In this document: positions 1-5,669 of the stretch, one piece after another
How positions within the stretch are numbered: the first letter of the stretch is position 1
Layout of the letters: every line of letters begins with the position of its first letter
NCBI GenBank assembly: GCA_902386085.1
Contig: CABMIA010000206.1
Location: 1 to 7,965 of the forward strand
Length of the DNA stretch: 7,965 bases
Source: an uncultured archaeon
GTDB taxonomy: Archaea; Halobacteriota; Methanosarcinia; Methanosarcinales; Methanoperedenaceae
Direction: 5' to 3'
Program-made: the position numbers and the translations under genes
The notes under the pieces: generated by a model
Seen by the model: the letters and a program-made list of their open reading frames with translations, nothing else
Databases searched by the model: none
What the model was told of the DNA's origin: nothing

Positions 1-5
1 AAATA

Positions 6-419
6 ATGTCAGTTGCAAGGTTCTGGCGCAGGCTTAAAAACCTGTATAATCTCATAGGAACGCGCTGCGAAAAATGCGGGCAGTATTATTATCCGCCCAG
101 GAACATGTGTCCCAAATGCAGGAGGAACGGTATAACTGTCCCGTTCAAGTTCAAAGGAACCGGGGAGGTGCTGACATACACGATAGTTCACAGCTCCACA
201 AAGGATTTTGAGAAGCAGACACCCTACATACTTGCCATAATAAAACTGGATGAAGGTCCGCGTCTCACGTCGCAGGTGATATGCGACCATAACGACATCC
301 ATATAGGCATGAAGGGAAAATCGGTTTTCAGAAGGCTTGGCCAGGAAAGTGATACGGGCATGATTTATTACGGGACGAAGTTTGTGCCCCAGGTGGAGCA
401 ACCCGGAATACTGAAATGA
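6..419 (+). CDS. DUF35 zinc-ribbon / OB-fold protein, probable thiolase-HMG-CoA synthase partner
   Basis: A complete 137-residue protein. The N-terminus (about 1-18) is a short helical stretch containing RFWRR. A rubredoxin-like zinc ribbon follows, with C21-x2-C24 and C35-x2-C38, and an OB-fold from about residue 45 with strands around VLTYTIVHSS and YILAIIKLDEG. Order and length are typical of archaeal DUF35 proteins. In archaea, members of this family bridge acetoacetyl-CoA thiolase and HMG-CoA synthase, channelling acetoacetyl-CoA into mevalonate for lipid synthesis. That role is known for the family and inferred here, because the partner genes are outside the window. The ATG sits in a TAATG, so a TAA at 4-6 could be the stop of an upstream gene with translational coupling, as expected if the thiolase gene lies immediately left. 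It is convergent with arfC, with only 27 bp between stops and no obvious terminator. Confidence 0.9.
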   Translation: MSVARFWRRLKNLYNLIGTRCEKCGQYYYPPRNMCPKCRRNGITVPFKFKGTGEVLTYTIVHSSTKDFEKQTPYILAIIKLDEGPRLTSQVICDHNDIHIGMKGKSVFRRLGQESDTGMIYYGTKFVPQVEQPGILK

Positions 420-446
420 TTTAAGCGGCATGCTTTGGGTGTAAAT

Positions 447-1142
447 TCATTTCCAGACCTTCCACCTGATAAGTACTCCTTCTTCCAATCTCTCGCAAGA
501 TACGAGTTCCAGCCTGCAAAACTCACCTATGCATCCTTCCCCGTCGACAAGCGTTGGTGCATCCTTGCCGCCGATAATGATATTCCCGACAAAAGTATAT
601 ATCTCATCCACAAGTCCGCCAGAAATCAGCCCCCAGTTCAAAGTCGCACCTCCTTCCACCATCAGGCGGTTGATTCCGCTGGCTTTTAACCATGCAAGGA
701 GTTTCCGTAAGTCTACGTTTTTTTCACCGACTGGAATTACATCAGCGATCTTTGAAAGCAGCTTTACCCTCTCCGCGGGCGCACTTTCTGACACCGCTAT
801 TATTCTTTTGCCTGCGCCTTTTTTAAAGATATCGGCATCAACTGGTGTTTTTGCAAGGCTGTCCACCACTATCCTTGCAGGATTTTCCAGAAGTCCATTG
901 ACGCACCTTTTTTCCTTTCGCTCTTTTGATTTTACTGTGAGGCTCGGATTATCTGAAAGCATGGTGCCGATGCCTACCATCACCGCATCTGAGCCCGCCC
1001 TCAGCTCATCCACACGGCCAAAGTCAAGGCTTCCTGAAATCCTGGTCTGCCTTCGCTCTTTTGTGGCTATTTTGCCGTCAGCGCTCATGGCTGCATTTAT
1101 GAATACGAAGGGGCGTGGGGTTTCATTCCGGATGTCAAACAT
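447..1142 (-). CDS. arfC: 2,5-diamino-6-(ribosylamino)-4(3H)-pyrimidinone 5'-phosphate reductase
   Basis: A complete 231-residue protein of the RibD C-terminal (dihydrofolate-reductase-like) fold, the usual length of the stand-alone archaeal enzyme. It reduces the ribosylamino side chain of the GTP-derived pyrimidine to the ribitylamino form using NAD(P)H, an early cytoplasmic step towards riboflavin, FAD and coenzyme F420. Visible family motifs are FINAAMSADGKIA (14-26), DELRAGSDAVMVGIGT (45-60) followed by SDNPSLTV, VEGGATLNW (162-170), and GGKDAPTLVDGEG near 191-203. No deaminase domain is fused, as normal for archaea and fungi. The ATG is placed just before the conserved RPFVFINAAMS start. 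A GGGGAG sits about 15 nt upstream, rather far for a Shine-Dalgarno site. TATA-like stretches occur on this strand at 1166-1176 and 1240-1250. Downstream of the ribosomal operon on the same strand, but separated by 295 bp and a terminator, so probably independent. Confidence 0.93.
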   Translation of the reverse strand: MFDIRNETPRPFVFINAAMSADGKIATKERRQTRISGSLDFGRVDELRAGSDAVMVGIGTMLSDNPSLTVKSKERKEKRCVNGLLENPARIVVDSLAKTPVDADIFKKGAGKRIIAVSESAPAERVKLLSKIADVIPVGEKNVDLRKLLAWLKASGINRLMVEGGATLNWGLISGGLVDEIYTFVGNIIIGGKDAPTLVDGEGCIGEFCRLELVSCERLEEGVLIRWKVWK

Positions 1143-1228
1143 AGGCGCTATTTTGTACTCCCCTGAATAAATATCTAATCACTGCATCGTTTCCTCTTAG
1201 CCCAATCTTAAATCCGGCTTATTTGAAT

Positions 1229-1287
1229 GAGGCTGGCAGTATAAAAAAGGAGGGACGAGGGTGTGTGTTGTATTGTCTGCCAGCCTC
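1229..1287. repeat. Perfect 11-bp inverted repeat with 37-nt loop
   Basis: GAGGCTGGCAG at 1229-1239 is exactly complementary to CTGCCAGCCTC at 1277-1287. The loop holds TATAAAAAAGGAGGG (1240-1254) and a short GT-rich stretch. On the plus strand AGGAGGG resembles a strong ribosome-binding site, six bases before GTG at 1261. On the minus strand the same loop reads as CCTTTTTTATA, which could be an oligo-T termination signal or a TATA box for arfC. No known family is recognised. It lies between the ribosomal operon terminator and arfC; the rest of 1143-1437 shows no convincing gene. Confidence 0.6.
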
Positions 1288-1408
1288 CTAATTACAATAT
1301 ATATGGCTAAAAGACGATAACTATTTCGGCCGCTATCATTTCTGAGAATCTTTGATATGTAAGGACTGAGGACAGGTCGGCGTAAAAGAGCAGAAATAAA
1401 GTGAGATT

Positions 1409-1427
1409 ATAAAAAAGGAAAAAAAGA
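1409..1427 (-). terminator. Oligo-T terminator of the rpl1-rpl10-rpl12 operon
   Basis: Starting about ten bases after the rpl12 stop, the minus strand reads TTCTTTTTTTCC followed by TTTTTTATAA, two uridine runs without a stable hairpin. This is the usual form of intrinsic termination in euryarchaea. Confidence 0.65.
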
Positions 1428-1437
1428 ATGTTGGAAC

Positions 1438-1749
1438 TCACCCGAACAGGGCACCGAGTCCTTCCATTCCGCTTTCTTCAGCTTTTTCTTTCTCTTTTGG
1501 ATTCTCTTCCTTCTTTGGAGCCTCTGCTGCCGCTGCCGGCGCTGCTGCCGGTGCTGCCGCTGCTGGTGCTGCAAAAGCTGCCTTTGAAATTGCTTCCTCA
1601 ATATTGACGCCCTCAAGAGCTGAAACACGAGCTTTGGCTCTCACTGCGTCAACTTCTGTACCTGCTGCCTTGATAACAGCAGTGATCGCTTCTTCTGTTA
1701 CTTTCTTTCCTGCGCTGTGTAATAAGAGCGCTGCATATACATATTCCAT
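1438..1749 (-). CDS. rpl12: Large ribosomal subunit protein P1 (L12), stalk protein
   Basis: A complete 103-residue acidic stalk protein. Residues 1-58 are the helical dimerisation domain ([20 protein letters not shown]). Residues 58-77 form an alanine/proline hinge, followed by a charged Lys/Glu linker and the conserved tail ending [10 protein letters not shown]. In archaea P1 dimers bind the C-terminal helices of P0, and the tail recruits translational GTPases such as aEF2 and aEF1A. An in-frame GTG at 1758 would add three residues, but ATG at 1749 is preferred: it matches the conserved N-terminus and follows AAAGGTGAT, an excellent archaeal Shine-Dalgarno site, by four bases. It is the last gene of the operon, 22 bp after rpl10. 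The hinge is GC-rich and repetitive, which produces a misleading Gln/Arg-rich reading in another frame. Confidence 0.98.
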   Translation of the reverse strand: MEYVYAALLLHSAGKKVTEEAITAVIKAAGTEVDAVRAKARVSALEGVNIEEAISKAAFAAPAAAAPAAAPAAAAEAPKKEENPKEKEKAEESGMEGLGALFG

Positions 1750-1771
1750 TTTAATCACCTTTTAATGAACT

Positions 1772-2800
1772 TTAACCGAACAGCGAACCCAAGCCCGCTG
1801 CAATTTCAGATTCTTTTGGCTCTTCCTTTTTCTTCTCTTCCTTGGCTTCCTTTGGCGCTGCTGCCTGTGCCTTCTTTTCTTCCTTTGGCGCTGCAGCAAG
1901 CTTCTCTTTTAGTTTGGCGCTCAATGCATTGGCATCCTTGGCAGATGCGACTTTCGCAAGTGATAACATCTGTGCATTCGCTTTTGCAAGCAACACGTCG
2001 ATGATATCAGGCATTATTATTTCTGCATTGATAGCAAGGTTCCTTGACTGTGACGCCGCCTTTGTAAGTAGCGTGCTGATAGTGGCTTTTGCAGGGTACG
2101 CCGAGTTAATGGATAAGTTAAATGCCCTCTGCACTGCCAGAGTCAGATCGCCCAGGTATTTTGTCTCATCGATTGAAAGATACTTCGATTCATATACCAT
2201 GCCCTTTTCGTATACCGCACGAAGTTCAAGTCCCAGTTCGACCGGACGAATATCAAGGCGCGAAAGGATCGACGCCAGTTTTGCATCAACAACATCGCCT
2301 GTTCTGGCAACCGTCTTTGTCTCCCTGATAACTACTTTTCCACCTTCGATACCTGCCGGGATTCCAACACCCTGCAGTTCGCCCACTATGGGTCCAGGCG
2401 GAAATGAGGTCGGGCCTTTCTCGACGATTATGTCCTTTGGCGCGATCCCGCCCGGTTTAATTGGCGCCTGGGTTTTTCCTTTCTCCAGTATCTTGTACAG
2501 TTTGAAAGGATTCTCGTTCGTGAATAACAGGGCGGTCTGGGAATCCACATATTTTTCCATCTTTTTGATATCATCTGCGGATTGGTCGAACGCCCGGTAA
2601 ATAAGAGAATTCCTGCACATCTTTATATCTGCCATACCGCGCAGGTTTTTTCGCATTATCTGGAGCTGGCTTGACGGAATGCCATGAACTCCGACAATGC
2701 CTGTCGAAGAATAGGTTGTTAGCATCTTTTTTATAGTCTCTACTTCGTCTTTTTTCCATTGCGGTATATGGATGCTGTGGTGTTCGATTTCTGCCGCCAT
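1772..2800 (-). CDS. rpl10: Large ribosomal subunit protein P0 (L10), stalk base
   Basis: A complete 342-residue archaeal P0. The N-terminal rRNA-binding domain (about 1-105) begins with HIPQWKKDEVETIKKML and includes the conserved KMCRNSLIYRA. The archaeal/eukaryotic insertion domain follows (about 105-185), then the helical spine that binds P1 dimers (about 210-300). A Lys/Glu-rich linker ends in IAAGLGSLFG, which closely matches the rpl12 tail, so all stalk arms end in the same GTPase-binding motif. It joins rRNA at the GTPase centre and anchors P1 dimers. The ATG directly abuts the rpl1 stop (TAAATG), and its ribosome-binding site GAGGGTGAT lies in the last codons of rpl1, indicating tight translational coupling. 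Length is normal for the family. Confidence 0.98.
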   Translation of the reverse strand: MAAEIEHHSIHIPQWKKDEVETIKKMLTTYSSTGIVGVHGIPSSQLQIMRKNLRGMADIKMCRNSLIYRAFDQSADDIKKMEKYVDSQTALLFTNENPFKLYKILEKGKTQAPIKPGGIAPKDIIVEKGPTSFPPGPIVGELQGVGIPAGIEGGKVVIRETKTVARTGDVVDAKLASILSRLDIRPVELGLELRAVYEKGMVYESKYLSIDETKYLGDLTLAVQRAFNLSINSAYPAKATISTLLTKAASQSRNLAINAEIIMPDIIDVLLAKANAQMLSLAKVASAKDANALSAKLKEKLAAAPKEEKKAQAAAPKEAKEEKKKEEPKESEIAAGLGSLFG

Positions 2801-3442
2801 TTAAATCACCCTCACTGCCGGCCCCATTGTCGTTTTGACATACACAGATTTCACGTTATACAGGCCGCGTTCGTACTTATGCTCAATACGGTTTATCACA
2901 GCCTCCACGTTCTCGGATACCTTCACAGGGTCCATTTCCTTTCTCCCGATCGAGATATGAAATGTCATCTTATCCTTGGATCTCACCTTGATTGAGTTCC
3001 TGGATTTGTTGATTATCTGCACAACATCCTTATCCGGGGTGAGAGGTATGGGCATTTTTCCCCTGGGACCTAGTACCTGCCCCAATGTTTTTCCTATTAC
3101 AGGCATGTAAGCTGATTCCGAGATAAAGAAATTAACTTCTTCAGCAAGAGTTTTTGCCCTTGCTTTGTCTTCTCCGAGCACGTTTATTTCCTCGGGGTCA
3201 AAAACATAATCCGCACCTGCAGCTTTTGCCCTCTGGGCAGTTTCGCCTTTTGCAAATACTGCGATCTTGATAGGTTTGCCAACGCCATGCGGCAGGATTA
3301 TTTCCTCGTCAAACCTGTTCTGCGGCTGGTTCATATCAAGGTTCTTGAGGTTTATTGCCAGGTCGATACTTTCTGAAAATTTACGCTGCGGCGCCTTTTC
3401 CAGGGCCTGTTTTACAGCGGTTACTACACTTTCATGTTCCAA
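2801..3442 (-). CDS. rpl1: Large ribosomal subunit protein L1, TTG start
   Basis: A complete 213-residue L1. It binds 23S rRNA helices 76-78 to form the mobile L1 stalk that helps release E-site tRNA, and in several bacteria and archaea it represses its own mRNA. Visible family features are KFSESIDLAINLKNLDMN (21-38), HGVGKPIKIAVFAKG (52-66), the L1 signature around LGPRGKMPIPL (124-134), and the C-terminal YVKTTMGP (201-208) that contributes to RNA binding. The start is TTG at 3442. GGAGG lies seven bases upstream, no in-frame ATG precedes the codon before an upstream stop at 3467-3469, and the next in-frame ATG is codon 37. It is the first gene of the operon; no L11 gene sits directly upstream, unlike the L11-L1-L10-L12 order of many archaea. 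A hairpin overlaps its ribosome-binding site. Confidence 0.97.
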   Translation of the reverse strand: MEHESVVTAVKQALEKAPQRKFSESIDLAINLKNLDMNQPQNRFDEEIILPHGVGKPIKIAVFAKGETAQRAKAAGADYVFDPEEINVLGEDKARAKTLAEEVNFFISESAYMPVIGKTLGQVLGPRGKMPIPLTPDKDVVQIINKSRNSIKVRSKDKMTFHISIGRKEMDPVKVSENVEAVINRIEHKYERGLYNVKSVYVKTTMGPAVRVI

Positions 3443-3449
3443 TAAGATT

Positions 3450-3483
3450 CCTCCCGTAGTAGTCGACTATATGTCTCCTACGG
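3450..3483 (-). promoter_or_regulatory. Leader hairpin overlapping the rpl1 ribosome-binding site; candidate L1 autoregulatory site
   Basis: On the minus strand CCGTAG (3483-3478) pairs perfectly with CTACGG (3459-3454). Inside are an asymmetric internal loop (GA on the 5' side, GACTA on the 3' side), a second helix GAC/GTC, and the apical loop ATATA. The final GG of the outer helix is also the beginning of the GGAGG ribosome-binding site. The layout of two short helices flanking an asymmetric loop with 5' GA resembles the L1-binding motif known from 23S rRNA and from the Methanococcus L1 mRNA. The structure is seen directly; L1 binding is inference. Confidence 0.5.
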
Positions 3484-3492
3484 TTGATAGGG

Positions 3493-3535
3493 AGTACTTT
3501 CTTCAACTATATAGTACTTTAACCTATCGGTTAAA
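3493..3535 (-). promoter_or_regulatory. Promoter region of the rpl1 operon with operator-like repeats
   Basis: The minus strand carries a TATA-like ACTATATAG (3516-3508), which would put transcription start near 3485-3490, just before the leader hairpin. A second candidate, CTTTATTTAA, lies at 3540-3531. The TATA is overlapped by one of two AAAGTACT copies (3520-3513 and 3500-3493), exactly 20 bp apart. Just upstream is a 7-4-7 inverted repeat with TTTAACC and GGTTAAA arms (3518-3535). No transcript data are available, so the start site is inferred. Confidence 0.45.
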
Positions 3536-3591
3536 TAAAGTTTAAAAATTATCTATCTGCGAAGTGAGATAAAAAAAGATTTTTAATTTAT

Positions 3592-3700
3592 TCAGGAAAA
3601 ATAACTCCTGTTCAGGATAATCAACTACAGTGGGCACAGAGAGTCATGACCTGTTGTGTTTCTCTATGTCCTCCGGGTTCCTGGTGATTTTTCAAACCCG
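3592..3700. other. Non-coding stretch with two successive hairpins and a TCCTG/CAGGA dyad
   Basis: This occupies the middle of the 373-bp gap between rpl1 and the orphan small gene. TCCTG-TT-CAGGA (3606-3617) is a perfect dyad, and another CAGGA lies at 3593-3597. Bases 3632-3643 pair with 3662-3673, ten of twelve positions including one G-U, around an 18-nt loop. CGGGTT (3674-3679) pairs with AACCCG (3695-3700). The second hairpin starts directly after the first, suggesting a folded RNA. It could be a small RNA, a leader, or chance; strand is undetermined. No open reading frame with a family signature is present. Confidence 0.35.
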
Positions 3701-3730
3701 AAGTTAAGAAAAGGATCGAAAAACAAAGCA

Positions 3731-3745
3731 GAAAGTTTTTATAGG
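3731..3745 (+). promoter_or_regulatory. TATA-like promoter of the 62-residue gene
   Basis: GAAAGTTTTTATAGG has the A-rich BRE-like start and TTTTTATA core of an archaeal promoter. Transcription would begin near 3762-3768, giving a leader of about 50 nt before the ATG at 3816. Confidence 0.45.
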
Positions 3746-3815
3746 CATATACTGAATTACATTATGTGAAGCTTGGAATCCGAGCTTTATTATATACAGT
3801 GGGAGTGAGATAAAT

Positions 3816-4004
3816 ATGAAATACGCTATTGGAGATATCGTAAGATTCAAACTTGAATCCGGTGAAGTGCAGGAAGGAGATGTCCAGTTTGTAGACAGGA
3901 GCGTCAACGAAAACATATTGTATATTAACGGCTTCTGCAGGTGGGCATACAAGGTTCCTGAAAAGAGAATTATTTCACGGGTTCCTGCAAGATATAAATT
4001 TTAG
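3816..4004 (+). CDS. Small conserved-looking protein of unknown function, possible SH3-like barrel
   Basis: A 62-residue basic protein not recognised as a named family. It starts MKYAIGDIVRFKLESGEV and ends RVPARYKF. The alternation of short hydrophobic strands (DIVRFKL, DVQFVD, NILYING, RWAYKV) with Gly/Asp turns suggests a small all-beta barrel of the SH3, Tudor or KOW kind, as found in nucleic-acid or ribosome-associated proteins; this is inference only. There is one cysteine, no signal peptide and no membrane segment. Coding status is supported by a good ribosome-binding site (GGGAGTGA, seven bases before ATG), its own TATA-like promoter and an oligo-T terminator right after it, so it appears monocistronic. 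It is divergent from the ribosomal operon and upstream of an Lrp-type regulator on the same strand. Confidence 0.75.
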   Translation: MKYAIGDIVRFKLESGEVQEGDVQFVDRSVNENILYINGFCRWAYKVPEKRIISRVPARYKF

Positions 4005-4033
4005 AAAAATGGATTATAAAATCTATAAACTGA

Positions 4034-4068
4034 ATTTATTTTTTATTTTTTTATTATTTTCCTTTTTA
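4034..4068 (+). terminator. Oligo-T terminator after the 62-residue gene
   Basis: Runs of T (ATTTATTTTTTATTTTTTTA, then ATTATTTTCCTTTTT) begin about 30 bases after the stop. There is no hairpin. This is typical of archaeal termination and isolates the small gene from the regulator downstream. Confidence 0.6.
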
Positions 4069-4080
4069 ATTATTTAGTAT

Positions 4081-4180
4081 ATTTTATATAAATTATAATT
4101 TCTTTGCCAATATCTATATATAACTTATAAGTGTTTTTACTTTAAATATAGCCATTACAAGTAAATTAAGTTTTAACTTA
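4081..4180 (+). promoter_or_regulatory. Promoter and operator-like dyads of the Lrp-type regulator gene
   Basis: This very AT-rich stretch has two TATA-like sequences, TTTATATAAAT (4083-4093) and CTATATATAAC (4114-4124). Two perfect dyads share the half-site TAAGT/ACTTA: ACTTATAAGT at 4123-4132 and TAAGTTTTAACTTA at 4167-4180. One follows the second TATA box directly; the other lies beyond the expected start near 4143. A further ACTTA is at 4200-4204. Such placement suits autorepression by the encoded Lrp-family dimer, but short palindromes are common in AT-rich DNA. Confidence 0.4.
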
Positions 4181-4219
4181 TCGATAAATTATTTGTATTA
4201 CTTAGATAATCCAGATATT

Positions 4220-4798
4220 ATGCGAGAATTTCTTGACCTTGATAAAAGAGACAGGGAGCTTTTATCCCTGCTTGAGCAAAATCCCGAGATGTCCCAGAAC
4301 GATATGGCAGAGATACTCAGGATATCCCAGCCTTCAGTGAGCGCCAGGATTCATAAACTCAAGCAAAAAGGGGCGCTTGCACATGTTGTGGGGATGAATT
4401 TAAAGAAGGTCAACCTGTACATGGCAAAAGTTGATGTCATGGCCAAGAACACCTCCTCGGTGCTTGATATTTTCAGGGATTGCCCTTATTTCCTTAACGG
4501 TCTTATCGTATCAGGGGAACACAACCTGTGTCTTTTTTTTGTGGGGGAGGATATCGCCACCCTTGAGGCTATAGTGGACGGGCACCTGCGGAGCAATCCT
4601 GTGGTCAGCAGCGCGAAAGTCAGCATTGTAATTACCCCGATGAAGGATTTGATCCTGCCCCTGAGGATGAACTTCGAATATACTGATACTCCTCCGTGCG
4701 GTAACGGCTGCAATTGCAAGGAATGCGCGCACCATATCTCCAACCGGTGTCTGGGATGCCCGGTGACGGATAGCTACAGCGGGAAAATATGGAAATGA
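4220..4798 (+). CDS. Lrp/AsnC-family transcriptional regulator with C-terminal cysteine cluster
   Basis: A 192-residue regulator counted from ATG at 4220. Residues 5-55 form the AsnC-type winged helix-turn-helix: [20 protein letters not shown], then [20 protein letters not shown] as the recognition region, then LKQKGAL. Residues about 62-145 form the alpha/beta ligand-sensing and oligomerisation domain. The distinctive part is the tail, with C160-x3-C164-x-C166-x2-C169, H171-H172, and C177-x2-C180-P, after which the protein soon ends. Six cysteines in 21 residues suggest a zinc or iron-sulfur site, so metal or redox sensing is plausible but unproven. An in-frame TTG at 4193 would add nine residues; ATG is preferred because the family motif begins here, though neither start has a clear ribosome-binding site. 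Transcribed alone between two terminators. Target genes cannot be told from context. Confidence 0.88.
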   Translation: MREFLDLDKRDRELLSLLEQNPEMSQNDMAEILRISQPSVSARIHKLKQKGALAHVVGMNLKKVNLYMAKVDVMAKNTSSVLDIFRDCPYFLNGLIVSGEHNLCLFFVGEDIATLEAIVDGHLRSNPVVSSAKVSIVITPMKDLILPLRMNFEYTDTPPCGNGCNCKECAHHISNRCLGCPVTDSYSGKIWK

Positions 4799-4813
4799 TA
4801 AGGGGAAATTTTC

Positions 4814-4840
4814 AATATCTGTTTACCAGATATTTGTTTT
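4814..4840. terminator. Hairpin terminator between convergent genes
   Basis: AATATCTG (4814-4821) and CAGATATT (4827-4834) form a perfect 8-bp stem with a 5-nt loop. On the plus strand it is followed by TGTTTT, and on the minus strand by TGAAAATTTCC. It lies between the stop codons of the regulator and mtxX and could end transcription from both sides, more convincingly the plus strand. Confidence 0.6.
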
Positions 4841-4843
4841 CAG

Positions 4844-5641
4844 TTATTTCATTGCACTCGCCAGCATTATCGCCCTTACAGCATCCTCTTTCACGCGCGA
4901 TGTATCCACGAACACCTTCTCCATCAGCACAGGCGCCCCGTACCCGTGCCCGCCTCCAAGGAAAACAAGCGTCCTGAAAATAAGATTGCCCGAAATCCCA
5001 TCCGGCGCAATGATGAAATTTGCCTCTTTAATCGCATCTTCGATCAGGATCGAATAATTTTTCGCATCAATTCCCATCTCGCATACTTTTTTAGTAACAA
5101 GCTCGGCATCTGCAAGCGTCTTGTCCACACGTTCATCCCTGCCTTTGTCCTCAAACCGCCCGCCTGAGAGAATCCCGACTTTTGCTGTTATATCGAGGCG
5201 CTTAATGTGCGCTGCACCCCGTTTGATTAATTCAATCTTGTCTGCAACCGAATTTCCTTCATCGATCCCTACCGGCGCCAGAAAGAATGGTCTCCCGTCT
5301 GCTGTCTCAAGTAATGCAGCCCTGTATAATTTATTCATGCCCAGTGATTTTTTCAAAATCGAAAGTGTTTTGGTGGCACTGAGGGTGCCCCTGACAGCTC
5401 CGTCAATCTCTCCTGCAACCAGCAGGTCAACTAAGGTTCGAGAAGGTTCCGTAGAATGGATTATTTCAAGTCCGGTGCCTGTGGCCTTGATCTGGTTTTC
5501 ATCACCCACAAGCACGACCTCTGAGTACTCGCATGCATCCTCTGCGCTATTGATAAGTTTATCCGAGTTTGCACCGATGCCAAGACCTATCCGAGCATGA
5601 TTGCTTCTTGCTTTTCTCTCGATTTCAGAAAGAATATCCAT
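4844..5641 (-). CDS. mtxX: Methanogenesis marker protein 4, MtxX family
   Basis: A 265-residue protein of the methanogenesis marker 4 family, distantly related to phosphate acetyl/butyryl transferases. It is found with methyltransferase genes in Methanosarcina and is widespread in methanogens and relatives; its reaction is not established. Visible features are RIGLGIG (17-23), [19 protein letters not shown] (72-90), VGILSGGR (155-162), APDGISGN (212-219) and [10 protein letters not shown] (228-237), consistent with the PTA-like fold. The ATG at 5641 starts [12 protein letters not shown], where the family begins. The frame is open 29 codons further, but most of that stretch lies in the repeat element (5666-5815) and encodes nothing family-like. 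No ribosome-binding site precedes the ATG. A TTAATAAG box about 23 bases upstream suggests a leaderless transcript. No methyltransferase genes are adjacent, so operon context gives no clue to its role. Confidence 0.92.
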   Translation of the reverse strand: MDILSEIERKARSNHARIGLGIGANSDKLINSAEDACEYSEVVLVGDENQIKATGTGLEIIHSTEPSRTLVDLLVAGEIDGAVRGTLSATKTLSILKKSLGMNKLYRAALLETADGRPFFLAPVGIDEGNSVADKIELIKRGAAHIKRLDITAKVGILSGGRFEDKGRDERVDKTLADAELVTKKVCEMGIDAKNYSILIEDAIKEANFIIAPDGISGNLIFRTLVFLGGGHGYGAPVLMEKVFVDTSRVKEDAVRAIMLASAMK

Positions 5642-5657
5642 AAACCAGACGTGTAAA

Positions 5658-5669
5658 TTCTTATTAACC
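5658..5669 (-). promoter_or_regulatory. TATA-like box for mtxX at the edge of the repeat element
   Basis: The minus strand reads GGTTAATAAGAA, centred about 23 bases before the mtxX ATG. With normal archaeal spacing, transcription would begin at or next to the start codon. The left end of the repeat element (5666-5669) supplies the first bases of the box. Confidence 0.3.

Noticed and set aside
420..446. Terminator between the convergent DUF35 and arfC genes
   Set aside because: The 27 bp contain only the hexamer palindrome GCATGC, with no T run and no stable hairpin.
529..1170. 213-codon open frame on the plus strand opposite arfC
   Set aside because: It is antisense to a clearly conserved gene, has a low-complexity Ser/Pro-rich product and no family motif.
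1316..1369. C/D-box small RNA pattern (CTGA at 1342 and 1366, TGATAT between)
   Set aside because: No acceptable C box upstream and no terminal stem. The short boxes are expected by chance.
1407..1628. Gln/Arg-rich 73-residue frame on the minus strand within rpl12
   Set aside because: It arises from reading the GC-rich alanine hinge of rpl12 in another frame; it has no independent signals.
1750..1758. GTG start three codons upstream for rpl12
   Set aside because: The GTG lies within the ribosome-binding site AAAGGTGAT itself. The ATG at 1749 matches the conserved N-terminus.
1842..2600. 252-codon open frame on the plus strand opposite rpl10
   Set aside because: The Ala/Ser/Phe-rich product mirrors the complement of Lys/Ala codons in rpl10. 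It is a shadow frame.
3695..3709. 5S rRNA-like fragment CCCGAAGTTAAG
   Set aside because: Only a dozen bases resemble 5S rRNA. Flanking 5S helices and length are missing.
5121..5600. 159-codon open frame on the plus strand opposite mtxX
   Set aside because: It is antisense to a recognised family member, with Ser/Pro/Thr-rich composition and no ribosome-binding site.
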